From Chlamydia pneumoniae TW-183 (GTDB lineage Bacteria > Chlamydiota > Chlamydiia > Chlamydiales > Chlamydiaceae): a stretch of 64,000 nt of DNA. Location: assembly GCF_000007205.1 (NCBI RefSeq), contig NC_005043.1:434001-498000 (forward strand), read 5' to 3'. The notes under the pieces are model-generated. The model saw only the letters and a list, made by a program, of their open reading frames with translations. It was not told the origin of the DNA and did not search any database. Every line of letters starts with the position of its first letter. Within the stretch, counting starts at the first letter, position 1. The position numbers and the translations under genes are program-made. Shown here in pieces: positions 1-9,378 of this stretch.

Positions 1-823
1 TCCGTATCGTGATAACGTGAAAGCATTTCTTAATGGGGATCAAAATCTCATAGGAACCTTTGCTTCTAGAATTTCAGGATCTCAAGACATCTATCCTCAC
101 GGCTCGCCTACAAATTCGATTAACTATGTCAGTTGCCATGATGGTTTTACGTTATGTGACACTGTGACTTATAACCACAAACATAATGAGGCTAACGGAG
201 AGGATAATCGTGACGGCACAGATGCGAACTACAGCTACAATTTCGGAACGGAAGGGAAAACAGAAGACCCTGGCATTCTTGAAGTTCGTGAAAGACAGTT
301 ACGAAATTTTTTCCTTACTTTGATGGTCTCGCAAGGCATTCCGATGATTCAATCAGGAGATGAGTATGCCCATACCGCGGAAGGCAATAACAACCGTTGG
401 GCTTTGGATTCGAATGCGAATTACTTCCTTTGGGATCAGCTTACCGCAAAGCCTACACTGATGCACTTTCTCTGTGATCTCATTGCGTTTCGAAAAAAAT
501 ATAAAACACTTTTTAATCGAGGCTTTCTTTCCAATAAGGAAATCAGTTGGGTAGATGCTATGGGAAATCCCATGACATGGCGCCCTGGAAATTTCTTAGC
601 ATTTAAAATAAAATCGCCAAAAGCGCATGTATATGTTGCTTTTCACGTGGGAGCTCAAGACCAACTTGCGACCTTACCTAAAGCCTCCAGCAACTTTCTT
701 CCTTATCAAATAGTTGCCGAGAGTCAGCAAGGGTTTGTCCCTCAAAATGTAGCAACGCCGACAGTGTCGCTACAGCCCCATACCACGCTAATTGCGATCA
801 GCCATGCGAAAGAGGTTACCTGA
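1..823 (+). CDS. glgX: Glycogen debranching enzyme GlgX, C-terminal part (partial)
   Basis: The frame is already open at base 2 (PYRDN before the first GTG at 17), so this is the 3' end of a gene that starts outside the window. The visible 273 codons carry GH13 isoamylase-type features: a [13 protein letters not shown] block, the NGEDNRDGT segment, and [20 protein letters not shown], all characteristic of GlgX/isoamylase. GlgX removes short alpha-1,6 branches from glycogen that phosphorylase has trimmed. Chlamydia keeps a glycogen pathway, and Chlamydia GlgX is a known family member. The last 8 nt overlap the 3' end of the convergent SpoIID-like gene. The catalytic nucleophile region lies upstream of the window and cannot be checked. 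Confidence 0.93.
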   Translation, partial: PYRDNVKAFLNGDQNLIGTFASRISGSQDIYPHGSPTNSINYVSCHDGFTLCDTVTYNHKHNEANGEDNRDGTDANYSYNFGTEGKTEDPGILEVRERQLRNFFLTLMVSQGIPMIQSGDEYAHTAEGNNNRWALDSNANYFLWDQLTAKPTLMHFLCDLIAFRKKYKTLFNRGFLSNKEISWVDAMGNPMTWRPGNFLAFKIKSPKAHVYVAFHVGAQDQLATLPKASSNFLPYQIVAESQQGFVPQNVATPTVSLQPHTTLIAISHAKEVT

Positions 824-1634
824 TCTCTCCGTCCAGTTCTTCATTCCAGGATTCTATAACTACAAAATCCACATCCTTGTAGAACTTCTCAAGAATCTGA
901 CGTGCATTGAATCCTTCTATAGCAAGACGATCTACGTTGGACTGCAAGAGCCCTTGTGCATCTATAATTAATCCTTGAGGGCTATCCACAACTAAACGAG
1001 CTGTCCAGTCTATAGCCTCTTCTACACCATAGAACTGCTTGGTCACACCAAATCCTGCATACCCTTCTTCTTCAGCTTTAACATGCCAAAAGTTTTGAGG
1101 ATTTCTTGCAAGGAGCTTTTCGTATAGAGCGGTTCTTTCTAGAATGATGCAAGCAGATAGAGCTTCTTTATCTAGCTCTTCAAGGTACTTTATAGAAAGT
1201 ACAGATTTCAGATAATCTTCGATTGTAACTTCGTTAGAAACCATGATGCAATGGTTGTCTTTACGATGAACGTATAGGGAACCTTGATACTGAATCCCGT
1301 TAAAAAAAAGAGAAGCAGTGTCATCTACAGGCTCGATCTTTAAACACTGGAGTCCGGGATAAAATTCTCCCCAACGGATCCCTTCGTATAGAGCGTGGAC
1401 CACGCAACGCTGGCCTTGAATCGCTGTGTCTAATAAGACATTATCTCCATAAATGCGATAAGGACCTTTGGCTTCTATGAGAGCTGTGGTGCTTTCATTA
1501 GATAAAAGGACACGAATTTTAGGTTCAACGACAGTATCCTGCTTCACAAAAGTATCGGATACCTTTACTTCTGAGAATCCTGAGATACTCATACTGAAGA
1601 AAAGACCTAAAAGTACGTTTTTCAATAGTTTCAC
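816..1634 (-). CDS. SpoIID-domain protein, putative septal glycan-cleaving enzyme
   Basis: This 272-residue protein has an N-terminal signal-like segment (residues 1-20, two Lys then [13 protein letters not shown]). From about residue 115 it matches the SpoIID pattern: GSLYVHR, then [12 protein letters not shown] (EDYL at 139-142), then [16 protein letters not shown] (156-171), where SpoIID proteins have EALKAQAVAARTYAL. SpoIID enzymes are lytic transglycosylases acting on denuded glycan strands. A chlamydial SpoIID homologue acting at the septum has been described; assigning this gene to that role is inference. Its ATG overlaps the ruvB stop by 4 nt, so the two are probably co-transcribed. 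Gene order glgX / this / ruvB / dcd matches C. trachomatis CT042-CT039. Confidence 0.75.
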   Translation of the reverse strand: MKLLKNVLLGLFFSMSISGFSEVKVSDTFVKQDTVVEPKIRVLLSNESTTALIEAKGPYRIYGDNVLLDTAIQGQRCVVHALYEGIRWGEFYPGLQCLKIEPVDDTASLFFNGIQYQGSLYVHRKDNHCIMVSNEVTIEDYLKSVLSIKYLEELDKEALSACIILERTALYEKLLARNPQNFWHVKAEEEGYAGFGVTKQFYGVEEAIDWTARLVVDSPQGLIIDAQGLLQSNVDRLAIEGFNARQILEKFYKDVDFVVIESWNEELDGEIR

Positions 1635-2644
1635 TGTCCTTCTCCTAAACTCAATAAGTTCTTTGCATGTCTTTTTAAATGGTCGTAAGCAAGTTGTGTT
1701 ACCATTCTGCCTCTGGGAGTCTTTTTGATAAAACCTTTTAAAATTAAAAACGGTTCATAAACATCTTCAAGAGTTTTGATATCTTCTCCCACAGCTACCG
1801 ATAAGGTTTTAATTCCAACGGGACCACCTTGGTAGTAGTCGATGATTGTAGTGAGAAGTTTGATATCAATTTCATTCAATCCCCAATCATCTATTAATAG
1901 CATAGCCAAAGCTTTTTCTGCTACGTCCCCATTGATACAGTTTCCTTCTCGGATCTGAGCAAAATCTCTGACCCAACGTAGAAGATGATTTGCCAGTCGT
2001 GGCGTCCCTCGGGATCTCTTAGCAATTTCTAGTAATGCGGAGCTGTCAGCTTCGATTCCGAGTAAATGTGAGGAGCGGACTAAAATCTCTTTTAGATCTT
2101 GATCCGAGTAATAGGAAAGTCTCGCACTAAAAGCAAAGCGTGCTCTTAAAGGTTCGCTTAGCATTCCTGATCGAGTCGTTGCTCCCACTAAAGTGAAAGG
2201 AGCAAGATCGACACGGACCGAGCGAGCTCCGGGTCCTGAATCTATAGTAATATCGACTTTGAAATCTTCCATTGCAGAATACAGGTATTCCTCAGCAACT
2301 TTCCCCATACGATGGATCTCATCGATGAAAAACACGTCCCCTTCTTGCAAACTAGTTAAAAGTCCTAACAGGTCCGAGGGTTTGATTAACTGAGGCCCCG
2401 ATGCCAAGACCAGCCCTTTCCCCACGGTGTAGGCAACGATGTGAGCAAGTGAGGTTTTCCCTAAGCCTGGGGGTCCAAAAAACAAGCAATGTCCTGGAAC
2501 TTCTCCTCGTTGCAATGCTGCGCAAAGAAATAGATCTAGGCGTTCTTTTAAATGATGCTGTCCATAAAATTCTTCTAACCCTTTAGGTCTTAACGAAACA
2601 TCAAATTTTTTATCCTGATGCAAGACAGCTACTTGATGCGTCAT
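1631..2644 (-). CDS. ruvB: Holliday junction branch-migration ATPase RuvB
   Basis: At 337 residues this is the usual RuvB length. Walker [10 protein letters not shown] lies at 57-65 and Walker [10 protein letters not shown] near 106-113. The sensor segment GATTRSGML and the arginine-finger region LRARFAF follow, and the C-terminal winged helix contains [15 protein letters not shown]. RuvB forms hexameric rings that drive branch migration together with RuvA during recombination repair. It is the first gene of a leftward pair with the SpoIID-like gene. The 669-bp space upstream to dcd must hold its promoter. Confidence 0.97.
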   Translation of the reverse strand: MTHQVAVLHQDKKFDVSLRPKGLEEFYGQHHLKERLDLFLCAALQRGEVPGHCLFFGPPGLGKTSLAHIVAYTVGKGLVLASGPQLIKPSDLLGLLTSLQEGDVFFIDEIHRMGKVAEEYLYSAMEDFKVDITIDSGPGARSVRVDLAPFTLVGATTRSGMLSEPLRARFAFSARLSYYSDQDLKEILVRSSHLLGIEADSSALLEIAKRSRGTPRLANHLLRWVRDFAQIREGNCINGDVAEKALAMLLIDDWGLNEIDIKLLTTIIDYYQGGPVGIKTLSVAVGEDIKTLEDVYEPFLILKGFIKKTPRGRMVTQLAYDHLKRHAKNLLSLGEGQ

Positions 2645-3313
2645 GTACGAACCTTCTCTATCGCTTTTTCTTTAGGTGGATTTTATATTTTTTTGAAACT
2701 CTCATCGATAACGCCGATCGGTTATACTCGGCATAGTACACGAGATACTATATAGAAGTACACTATGGACCTCTTCTTTCTATCAAGGAGAGCAGGGCCA
2801 AAGTACGAGCACTAGAACCTCTCCATCATTTTCATTTTATGATTTAAACTTCCTGTGGTGATCTAGATTTCTTTTGTCTTAAAACAGATAAATTAAAGAT
2901 GGCGAACTATTTTTAAAAACATTTTCCACTGAGAAGTTGGTAGTAAAAATTCTCTAGCTTATCAATAAGGAGATGTTAATCTTTTTATGAATCCAAGAAG
3001 TTCTTATCAAGGTCCTCGCATGAATGCATTCAAGAGAACCAAGATTCTTCTACTATAAGAGTAAAGAGCAGACCTACCTGAAGTTCTCCCTAAAAATAAG
3101 GTTTGCCTTTTTCCCTTAGGATTATCTAACATTACCTCTAGGTTTCGTGATAAAATTGTAGCCTTTGGGATAGGCTTTTCTTGTTTATACAACTGGTCTT
3201 TTCAAGAGATAATCAAAGTCTATCTTATACTTAGAAAAGTTCCCCCCAAAAACCAGTAAATTGAAAAACAGAATATCATTAAGAAAGCAATTTCAAACTG
3301 TTAAGGTTTCTAA
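2645..3313. other. Intergenic space between ruvB and dcd
   Basis: This 669-bp space lies between divergent genes. No convincing gene was found. A 61-codon minus-strand frame (3007-3192) has a Lys/Arg/Pro-rich product without recognisable motifs. A 23-codon plus-strand frame starts at 2987, about 12 nt after an AAGGAGAT; that distance is long for a start. A TATACT at 3226-3231 could be a -10 box for dcd, but no good -35 box precedes it. The region may hold decayed sequence. Confidence 0.5.
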
Positions 3314-3886
3314 ATGAGCATAAAAGAAGATAAGTGGATACGAGAGATGGCCCTAAATGCCGATATGATCCATCCCTTTGTTAATGGCCAAGTGAACGTA
3401 AATGAGGAGACAGGCGAAAAACTTATAAGTTACGGCCTATCGAGTTATGGTTACGACCTCCGCCTATCTCGAGAATTCAAAGTGTTCACCAATGTCTATA
3501 ACTCTGTTGTTGATCCAAAATGCTTTACTGAGGATATCTTCATCTCTATTACTGATGACGTCTGTATTGTTCCTCCAAATTCTTTTGCTCTAGCTCGTAG
3601 CGTTGAGTATTTCCGAATTCCTAGAAATGTCTTAACAATGTGTATAGGAAAGTCTACATATGCACGCTGTGGAATTATCGTAAATGTCACACCTTTTGAG
3701 CCTGAATGGGAAGGGCATGTGACTATAGAAATTTCTAACACTACGCCATTGCCAGCGAAAATTTACGCTAATGAAGGGATTGCCCAGGTCTTATTCTTTG
3801 AGTCTAGTACGACCTGCGAGGTTTCTTATGCAGACAGAAAAGGAAAGTATCAAAAGCAACAAGGCATCACCGTACCTTGTGTCTAA
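3314..3886 (+). CDS. dcd: dCTP deaminase
   Basis: This 190-residue protein has the Dcd signature blocks: [14 protein letters not shown] (nucleotide-binding N-terminal part), [20 protein letters not shown], then the active-site region [11 protein letters not shown], and the C-terminal IAQVLFFE. Dcd converts dCTP to dUTP, the precursor for dTMP synthesis. An AAGG about 8 nt before the ATG serves as ribosome binding site. The 3' end overlaps the start of the downstream FtsB-like ORF. Length and motifs agree with the monofunctional enzyme. Confidence 0.95.
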   Translation: MSIKEDKWIREMALNADMIHPFVNGQVNVNEETGEKLISYGLSSYGYDLRLSREFKVFTNVYNSVVDPKCFTEDIFISITDDVCIVPPNSFALARSVEYFRIPRNVLTMCIGKSTYARCGIIVNVTPFEPEWEGHVTIEISNTTPLPAKIYANEGIAQVLFFESSTTCEVSYADRKGKYQKQQGITVPCV

Positions 3887-4226
3887 AGTTTCAGTAAGAA
3901 AAAAAAACTGGGGTTTTAGATTACTAGAAGAAGTGATGATCAAATCCTGGTGGGTGATCTTTAGCATCTTAATTGGAGGCTTTGTTTATGATCGTGCTAT
4001 CCAGGAGTTACGTACAGAAGAGCTACGCTTACAAAGCAAGGTCTCTTCTTTATGCCAAGACATTCTTTCTGCTCAAGAAAAGCAGCGTCAACTCCAATTA
4101 CATCTGCAACACTGGCAAGACTCCGCTGCTATAGAAGCTGCTTTAATCCAGCGTCTGGGTCTCATTCCTAAAGGCTATAAGAAACTCTGTGTCTCCCCAA
4201 AGCAACAATCAGAAAATAAGGACTGA
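3879..4226 (+). CDS. Small FtsB/DivIC-like membrane coiled-coil protein
   Basis: The frame is open from 3771, but upstream starts lie inside dcd. I use GTG 3879, which overlaps the dcd stop by 8 nt and gives 115 residues; ATG 3936 (96 residues) is the alternative and has a purine-rich GAAGAAG just upstream. With the GTG start there is a basic N-terminus, one membrane segment at about 23-38, a coiled coil at about 40-80 rich in Glu, Gln and Leu, and the C-terminal block [14 protein letters not shown]. That block resembles the conserved end of FtsB/DivIC proteins (A..LGLVKPGE). Such proteins bridge FtsL and FtsQ in the divisome. The assignment is by architecture and this motif only. Confidence 0.6.
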   Translation: MSKVSVRKKNWGFRLLEEVMIKSWWVIFSILIGGFVYDRAIQELRTEELRLQSKVSSLCQDILSAQEKQRQLQLHLQHWQDSAAIEAALIQRLGLIPKGYKKLCVSPKQQSENKD

Positions 4227-4235
4227 AAAGAGACC

Positions 4236-5471
4236 ATGATTCCTACCATGTTAATGTTCTTCATTATCTGTTTTACTTTATGCTCGGGATTCATTTCGTT
4301 ATCTCAAATTGCTTTGTTTTCTTTGCCTACGAGTTTGATCTCGCACTATAAGCGCTCTAAATCTAAGAAACAGCAGCGAGTAGCTACCCTTCTTCTACAT
4401 CCCCACCACCTGCTCATCACCTTAATTTTTTGTGATATCGGACTGAATATTGCTATTCAAAACTGTTTTGCCATTCTATTTGGAGATGCAGCTTCGTGGT
4501 GGTTTACTGTAGGTCTTCCTTTAGCAATTACTTTGATCTTAGGTGAGATTCTCCCTAAAGCAGTAGCTCTTCCTTTTAATACACAGATTGCTAGTTCCGT
4601 AGCCCCTCTTATTCTTTGTGTTACTAAAATCTTCAAACCCCTACTCCACTGGGGTATCGTAGGAATTAATTATGTGGTCCAATGGATTTTATCGAAGCAA
4701 CAGATTGATATCATCCAACCCCAAGAGCTGAAGGAAGTATTGCAAAGTTGTAAGGATTTCGGCGTAGTCAATCAAGAAGAAAGCCGTTTACTCTATGGTT
4801 ATCTTTCTCTTAGTGATTGTAGTGTTAAAGAGCGTATGCAGCCACGCCAGGATATTTTATTTTATGATATCCAAACCCCTTTAGAGAACCTCTATCTTTT
4901 ATTTTCTAAACAGCATTGCTCACGAGTTCCTATATGTAACGATAACCTCCAAAACCTTCTGGGCATTTGCACAGCGCGCTCTCTTCTTTTACATGACAAG
5001 CCACTGCAATCTTCGGATGATCTCCTCCCCTTGCTGAAAAAACCGTATTATATGCCAGAAACCATCTCTGCAAAAATGGCTTTATGTCAGATGGCAGCTG
5101 AAGACGAAACCCTAGGGATGATCATTGATGAATACGGATCTATTGAAGGATTGATCACTCAAGAAGACCTCTTTGAAATTGTTGCTGGAGAAATTGTAGA
5201 CCAGAGAGATAATAAAATACTCTATACCACCTCAGGAGCTGATGTTATTATTGCCTCAGGAACTTTAGAACTCCGTGAGTTTAGTGAGATCTTCGATATC
5301 AACCTACCGACGAACAATAATATTGCGACTATAGGAGGCTGGTTAATAGAGCAAATCGGAACGATTCCGACAACAGGAATGAAACTCTCTTGGAATAACT
5401 TGCTTTTCCAGGTATTAGACGCTGCTCCGAATCGCATTCGCCGTGTGTATATAAGGAAATTGTATGACTAA
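4236..5471 (+). CDS. CNNM/CBS-domain membrane protein (CorC/TlyC-like), first copy
   Basis: This 411-residue protein has an N-terminal CNNM (DUF21) region with several hydrophobic helices (about 1-25, 60-115, 125-145), including the helix-ending motif LILGEILPKAVALPF. A cytosolic CBS-pair region follows (about 200-320: SVKERMQPRQDI and the second repeat ending GMIIDEYGSIEGLITQEDLFEIVAGEI). A C-terminal CorC/HlyC domain (about 325-405) completes it. Proteins of this class have been annotated as haemolysins, but Mg2+/Co2+ transport or its control is better supported for the family. It lies 9 nt after the FtsB-like gene and overlaps its paralogue by 8 nt. The pair corresponds in order to CT256/CT257. 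Confidence 0.85.
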   Translation: MIPTMLMFFIICFTLCSGFISLSQIALFSLPTSLISHYKRSKSKKQQRVATLLLHPHHLLITLIFCDIGLNIAIQNCFAILFGDAASWWFTVGLPLAITLILGEILPKAVALPFNTQIASSVAPLILCVTKIFKPLLHWGIVGINYVVQWILSKQQIDIIQPQELKEVLQSCKDFGVVNQEESRLLYGYLSLSDCSVKERMQPRQDILFYDIQTPLENLYLLFSKQHCSRVPICNDNLQNLLGICTARSLLLHDKPLQSSDDLLPLLKKPYYMPETISAKMALCQMAAEDETLGMIIDEYGSIEGLITQEDLFEIVAGEIVDQRDNKILYTTSGADVIIASGTLELREFSEIFDINLPTNNNIATIGGWLIEQIGTIPTTGMKLSWNNLLFQVLDAAPNRIRRVYIRKLYD

Positions 5472-6678
5472 TTCTGCTCTCTTTTGGATAGGAGTCAACA
5501 TTATCTGTATTGTCTTACAAGGATTCTATTCGATGATGGAAATGGCCTGCGTGTCATTTAACCGTGTACGATTGCAATACTATCTGACTAAAGATCATAA
5601 GAAAGCTCGCTACATTAATTTCCTGATTCGCCGCCCCTATCGTTTATTTGGAACGGTGATGTTAGGAGTGAATATCGCTCTACAAGTCGGGTCTGAGTCC
5701 TCAAGAAATTGCTATCGAGCTTTAGGAATCACTCCAGATTACGCTCCTTTCACTCAAATTTTTATAGTTGTGATTTTTGCAGAACTTCTACCTCTAACAA
5801 TATCACGGAAGATTCCTGAAAAATTAGCACTTTGGGGAGCACCGATTCTCTATTATTCCCACTATATTTTCTATCCTCTGATTCAGCTCATAGGAAGTCT
5901 CACTGAGGGTCTTTACTATCTTCTAAATATTAGGAAAGAAAAATTGAACTCTACATTAAGTAGAGACGAGTTCCAAAAAGCTTTAGAGACTCACCATGAA
6001 GAACAAGATTTCAATACAATTGCTACAAATATTTTCTCTTTAAGTGCGACTTGTGCAGATCAGGTATGCCAACCTTTAGAACAGGTTACCATGCTTCCTT
6101 CTTCTGCAAATGTTAAAGATTTTTGCCGGACTATAAAAAATACAGATATCAACTTTATTCCTGTCTATCACAAGGCCCGAAAAAACGTTATTGGGATTGC
6201 CCATCCTAAAGACTTTGTCAATAAAGCTCTTGATGAACCCCTAATCAATAATCTACACTCGCCTTGGTTTATCACTGCAAAATCAAAACTTATTCGTATC
6301 CTCAAAGAGTTTCGAGACAACCGTTCGAGTGTTGCTGTTGTCCTCAATGCTTCTGGTGAACCTATAGGTATTCTTAGTTTAAATGCAATTTTCAAAATCT
6401 TATTCAACACTACAAACATTGCTCATTTAAAACCCAAGACCATCTCTGTTATTGAAAGAACGTTTCCTGGCAACTCTCGCATAAAAGATCTGCAAAAAGA
6501 ACTCGATATTCAATTTCCGCAATATCCTGTAGAAACCCTAGCCCAATTGGTATTGCAACTGCTAGACAGTCCTGCAGAAGTAGGAACTTCTGTAATTATC
6601 AACAACTTGCTTTTAGAAGTTAAAGAGATGTCTTTATCTGGGATAAAAACCGTATCGATTAAAAACTTACTCTCATAG
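5464..6678 (+). CDS. CNNM/CBS-domain membrane protein, second copy
   Basis: A 404-residue paralogue of the preceding gene with the same layout: membrane region to about residue 150 (IFVVIFAELLPLTISRKIPEK replaces the canonical GEILPK block), weak CBS pair (PSSANVKDFCR to GIAHPKDFVNK, then RSSVAVVLNASGEPIGILSL), and a C-terminal CorC-like domain. The second CBS repeat lacks the DEYG motif seen in the first paralogue, so its ligand binding may differ. The 8-nt overlap indicates translational coupling. Substrate unknown. Confidence 0.8.
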   Translation: MTNSALFWIGVNIICIVLQGFYSMMEMACVSFNRVRLQYYLTKDHKKARYINFLIRRPYRLFGTVMLGVNIALQVGSESSRNCYRALGITPDYAPFTQIFIVVIFAELLPLTISRKIPEKLALWGAPILYYSHYIFYPLIQLIGSLTEGLYYLLNIRKEKLNSTLSRDEFQKALETHHEEQDFNTIATNIFSLSATCADQVCQPLEQVTMLPSSANVKDFCRTIKNTDINFIPVYHKARKNVIGIAHPKDFVNKALDEPLINNLHSPWFITAKSKLIRILKEFRDNRSSVAVVLNASGEPIGILSLNAIFKILFNTTNIAHLKPKTISVIERTFPGNSRIKDLQKELDIQFPQYPVETLAQLVLQLLDSPAEVGTSVIINNLLLEVKEMSLSGIKTVSIKNLLS

Positions 6679-6737
6679 ATTCTGCAATAAGAGTCAGGAG
6701 TGTTCTTTCAGCTTAGAAACATGTTCTCTTTTAAGAC

Positions 6738-7853
6738 TTAGGAATTTTTCAAACGTTCTACGACTTTTTCTATAATTCCAACGGCTCTTTCAACATCTTC
6801 TTGCAAGAGAAGATGGCTAAAAGAAAACCTGAGTGTTGCCAGGGTCAACTCTTCATCAACACCCATGCTGACAAGAGATTTAAAGGGTGCGGTAGCACCT
6901 GAAGAGCATGCGGATCCATAACCACAAGCCACTCCTTCTATATCTAAGGCGATTTGCAATACCTCACCTTCCAACGGAGGGAAAGCAATTGCTGAGACGT
7001 TGTTTGCCCGTGGTTGATCCGCACAATGAATATGGACATCAGGAATGCGTGCTTTGATTGCCTTTTCAAAACCATTTCTATGGGTAAGAATTTCCTGAGA
7101 GATACGCTCTTGATGAAGATCTAGGTATTTGAAAATATAAAGCAGAGAGGCGATTCCCCAAAGATTTTCTGTGCCTGCGCGCAGCCCTCCTTGCTGACCT
7201 CCTCCCCACAGCTGAGGATGTAGTTTGACTCCTGGAGAGACCAGAAGAGCTCCGATTCCAGAGAGTGCATGAAATTTATGTCCACTGAATGCTGCCATAG
7301 TGACACCAGAGGGAAGAACTATCCTCTCCTTACCTACATTTGCAGTCGCATCCACAATAAATTGCAATTGTCGTTCTTGCGCGAAGTGGGCTATAGCAGC
7401 TATATCAGCTTTGGCACCAGTCTCACTATTGACCCAACCTAAGATGATTGCTGAAGTTTTAGGAGTCACAGCTCTTTCAATCTGCTCTATAGTAAGAACA
7501 CATCTCCCTTCTTCGGGATTTAAATAAGAAACGGAAAGCGAGGAATGTTTTAAAGGCTCTAAGATGGCGGGGTGTTCGCTACCTGAGGTGATAACATGAC
7601 TGTCTTTAGGGAGGCTTGCTATTGCTAAATTTAAACTCTCAGTAGCCCCTGAGGTATAGAGGACACGGCCCTGAAACGAAAGGACCTTTTGCATCCAGTG
7701 TGAAGCTTCTAGAACCAGTTGACGAGATTTTTTACCTAATTGATGGACGCTCGAAGGATTCGCGTACGTCCCTTCTATAAGGAAGGTTTTTTGGAGAAAT
7801 TCCAAAAGTCCCCTCTCTGGGGGTGTCATCGCATTGTTATCCAAATAGATCAT
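6738..7853 (-). CDS. nifS: Cysteine desulfurase, NifS/IscS family
   Basis: This 371-residue class V aminotransferase-fold protein begins MIYLDNNAMTPP, typical of NifS/IscS. SGATESLNLA binds the PLP phosphate, SGHKFHALSGIGAL contains the PLP Lys193, and GYGSACSSGA contains the sulfur-accepting Cys316. The enzyme takes sulfur from cysteine for Fe-S clusters and other thio-cofactors. It lies 24 nt downstream of the PP2C gene on the same strand, matching the CT258/CT259 pair. It is convergent with the CNNM gene. Confidence 0.93.
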   Translation of the reverse strand: MIYLDNNAMTPPERGLLEFLQKTFLIEGTYANPSSVHQLGKKSRQLVLEASHWMQKVLSFQGRVLYTSGATESLNLAIASLPKDSHVITSGSEHPAILEPLKHSSLSVSYLNPEEGRCVLTIEQIERAVTPKTSAIILGWVNSETGAKADIAAIAHFAQERQLQFIVDATANVGKERIVLPSGVTMAAFSGHKFHALSGIGALLVSPGVKLHPQLWGGGQQGGLRAGTENLWGIASLLYIFKYLDLHQERISQEILTHRNGFEKAIKARIPDVHIHCADQPRANNVSAIAFPPLEGEVLQIALDIEGVACGYGSACSSGATAPFKSLVSMGVDEELTLATLRFSFSHLLLQEDVERAVGIIEKVVERLKNS

Positions 7854-7877
7854 GGAATACTATCCTTAGCAAAGGAA

Positions 7878-8615
7878 CTATTGTATTCGGACTAATACGA
7901 CAGTAGCGTTGTCATCGCCTCCACGAGTATTGGCTAGAGAAATTAATGCATTCCCCCGTTCTTCTAGGGTGGCGGGCTGGTTCAAGATATCACGAATATC
8001 GATATCTGGAACCATGTTTGTCAATCCATCCGAACAGAGGCAGTACAAATCTTCCTTTTCACAAGGAAGATTCCGAATGTCAGGCATGACATAGGGACGA
8101 CTTCCCAAAACATTAGTCAGAATATGGCGATAAGAATACACCTTATCTGATTGTTTAGGAAGCCCATAACGATTTTTTAATTGATTTTCTAAAGAATGGT
8201 CTTCGGTAAGGCGGCGCAGTTCTCCCTCACGAATACGATAAATTCGACTATCTCCCACATGAAATAGCCATGCCCTATCCTTCCGGAATTGGATGAAGCT
8301 AAGAGTGGTTCCCATACCCTGGAGATGCTCTTCCATTTGGCCGTGTTCATAGACCACACCATTGACCTCTAAAAGGATCTTTTTTAAAGTCTCCTTATAC
8401 TGGTCATCCTCATACCCCATCAATTTTGACTGTTGCTCATCAATCAGCTCCATAAGGCTAGTCACTGCCTCTTGAGAAGCAATGTCTCCACCAAGACGCC
8501 CCCCAACACCGTCAGCAATAGCAACCACTTGAGACATGAGGTTTACCTGCCAAAAATCTTCATTTCTAGCGCGCACCCTACCAATATCACTCAGACCAAA
8601 ATAATCAAAATCCAC
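7878..8615 (-). CDS. cppA: PP2C-type serine/threonine protein phosphatase (CppA, CT259 position)
   Basis: This 245-residue protein carries the PPM/PP2C motifs in order: RNED near residue 18, VAIADGVGGRLGGD (metal-binding Asp35), QGMGTTL, FHVGDSRIYRI, LTEDHSL, LCSDGLTNMV and GGDDNATVVLV. It is a Mn2+/Mg2+-dependent phosphatase likely to oppose the Pkn-type kinases of Chlamydia. The C. trachomatis counterpart at this locus is called CppA in the literature. No membrane segment is present, so it should be cytosolic. It is the first gene of the leftward pair with nifS. Confidence 0.92.
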   Translation of the reverse strand: MDFDYFGLSDIGRVRARNEDFWQVNLMSQVVAIADGVGGRLGGDIASQEAVTSLMELIDEQQSKLMGYEDDQYKETLKKILLEVNGVVYEHGQMEEHLQGMGTTLSFIQFRKDRAWLFHVGDSRIYRIREGELRRLTEDHSLENQLKNRYGLPKQSDKVYSYRHILTNVLGSRPYVMPDIRNLPCEKEDLYCLCSDGLTNMVPDIDIRDILNQPATLEERGNALISLANTRGGDDNATVVLVRIQ

Positions 8616-8772
8616 AAAGTGCTCCTAAAGAGATCCTGGATCACAAATAGAGTCCGCCCCTATAGACATTCTCTAATTTCATATCATTATTATAAAGAAT
8701 TGAATTTTCCTGACGAAATCATAATTTATCGCTAAATTAATGGTCGCATGATCATTAATTACAAAGAAAAAT

Positions 8773-8801
8773 TTGATAAATAATCGCCCTAGAGCTAGGC
8801 T
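8773..8801 (+). promoter_or_regulatory. Candidate promoter of the 24-residue lipopeptide gene
   Basis: TTGATA at 8773-8778, a 17-nt spacer and TAGGCT at 8796-8801 resemble a sigma-70-type promoter. It lies about 30 nt before the ATG at 8831. The -10 box is a weak match. Confidence 0.35.
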
Positions 8802-8830
8802 GGAAGGGTCAATTAACCTAAGGATGAATA

Positions 8831-8905
8831 ATGAAAAAAGCATTCTCTTTACTATTATCTTGTTTAGTATTGTTAGCTCTTAGTGGTTGCGTCCCTCCTC
8901 AATAA
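8831..8905 (+). CDS. Tiny lipoprotein, 24 residues
   Basis: The ATG at 8831 follows an AAGGA by about 7 nt. The product has a Lys-Lys N-terminus, a hydrophobic core (residues 4-17), a textbook lipobox LALSGC with Cys20, and only four residues after it (VPPQ). After signal peptidase II cleavage a lipidated pentapeptide would remain. It resembles entericidin or lysis-type lipopeptides in size, but no family is recognised. A perfect 12-bp hairpin begins 14 nt after the stop, so the gene appears to be its own transcription unit. The gene lies between the divergent PP2C gene and a second small lipoprotein. Confidence 0.7.
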   Translation: MKKAFSLLLSCLVLLALSGCVPPQ

Positions 8906-8918
8906 GGGTTCAACTACG

Positions 8919-8949
8919 CACCATGAGTTTTAATCACAAACTCATGGTG
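8919..8949 (+). terminator. Hairpin terminator after the 24-residue lipopeptide gene
   Basis: CACCATGAGTTT (8919-8930) pairs perfectly with AAACTCATGGTG (8938-8949) around a 7-nt loop, and TTCCTT follows. The T-run is modest, but the 12-bp stem directly after a small gene favours a terminator. Confidence 0.65.
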
Positions 8950-9074
8950 TTCCTTAGAAGTTCACTAAGAACCTTTTCATCATAGTTTTTATGATGATAA
9001 AGTAAAAATTGCTATAAATCGAAGAACTGCCTATGCAAATAGAAAATAGTAGTATTCTTTTTGCAGAGGTAGTC

Positions 9075-9203
9075 ATGAAGTGGTTTATTTTTTCTGTGAT
9101 CTCAGCTCCAGTTGTATTCCTCCCAGGGTGCACATTGATTCCTAAAGAAAAAGTTACCAAAGTTCCCTCACAACTTTGGTCAGAATCCCTTTCTCAACCT
9201 TGA
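9075..9203 (+). CDS. Small lipoprotein, 42 residues
   Basis: ATG 9075 is preceded at 4 nt by AGAGGT, a good ribosome binding site. The product begins MKWFIFSVISAPVVFLPGC: a signal peptide with lipobox FLPGC (Cys19) and a 23-residue mature part (TLIPKEKVTKVPSQLW and onward). An in-frame ATG at 9033 would add 14 residues, but it lacks a ribosome binding site and would bury the signal peptide. Function unknown. It lies between two other lipoprotein genes. Confidence 0.65.
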   Translation: MKWFIFSVISAPVVFLPGCTLIPKEKVTKVPSQLWSESLSQP

Positions 9204-9378
9204 GTTTCTAAACTAAAACTGAGACGGTCTCTTTGCTTGTTTTTATTTTTTTCTTTGATATAAGCTAATGAGAGTTTTAAATGGAAAATCTCTCAATTGC
9301 GAAAGTATTGATCTTAAAAGTAAAAACTTTCCCAGGGCTAGAATCTTTTGCAAAATAAGCAATTTAAGGACAGTGACT

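Noticed and set aside
3007-3192. 61-codon minus-strand ORF between ruvB and dcd
   Set aside because: No ribosome binding site, no recognisable motif, basic low-information product; likely chance.
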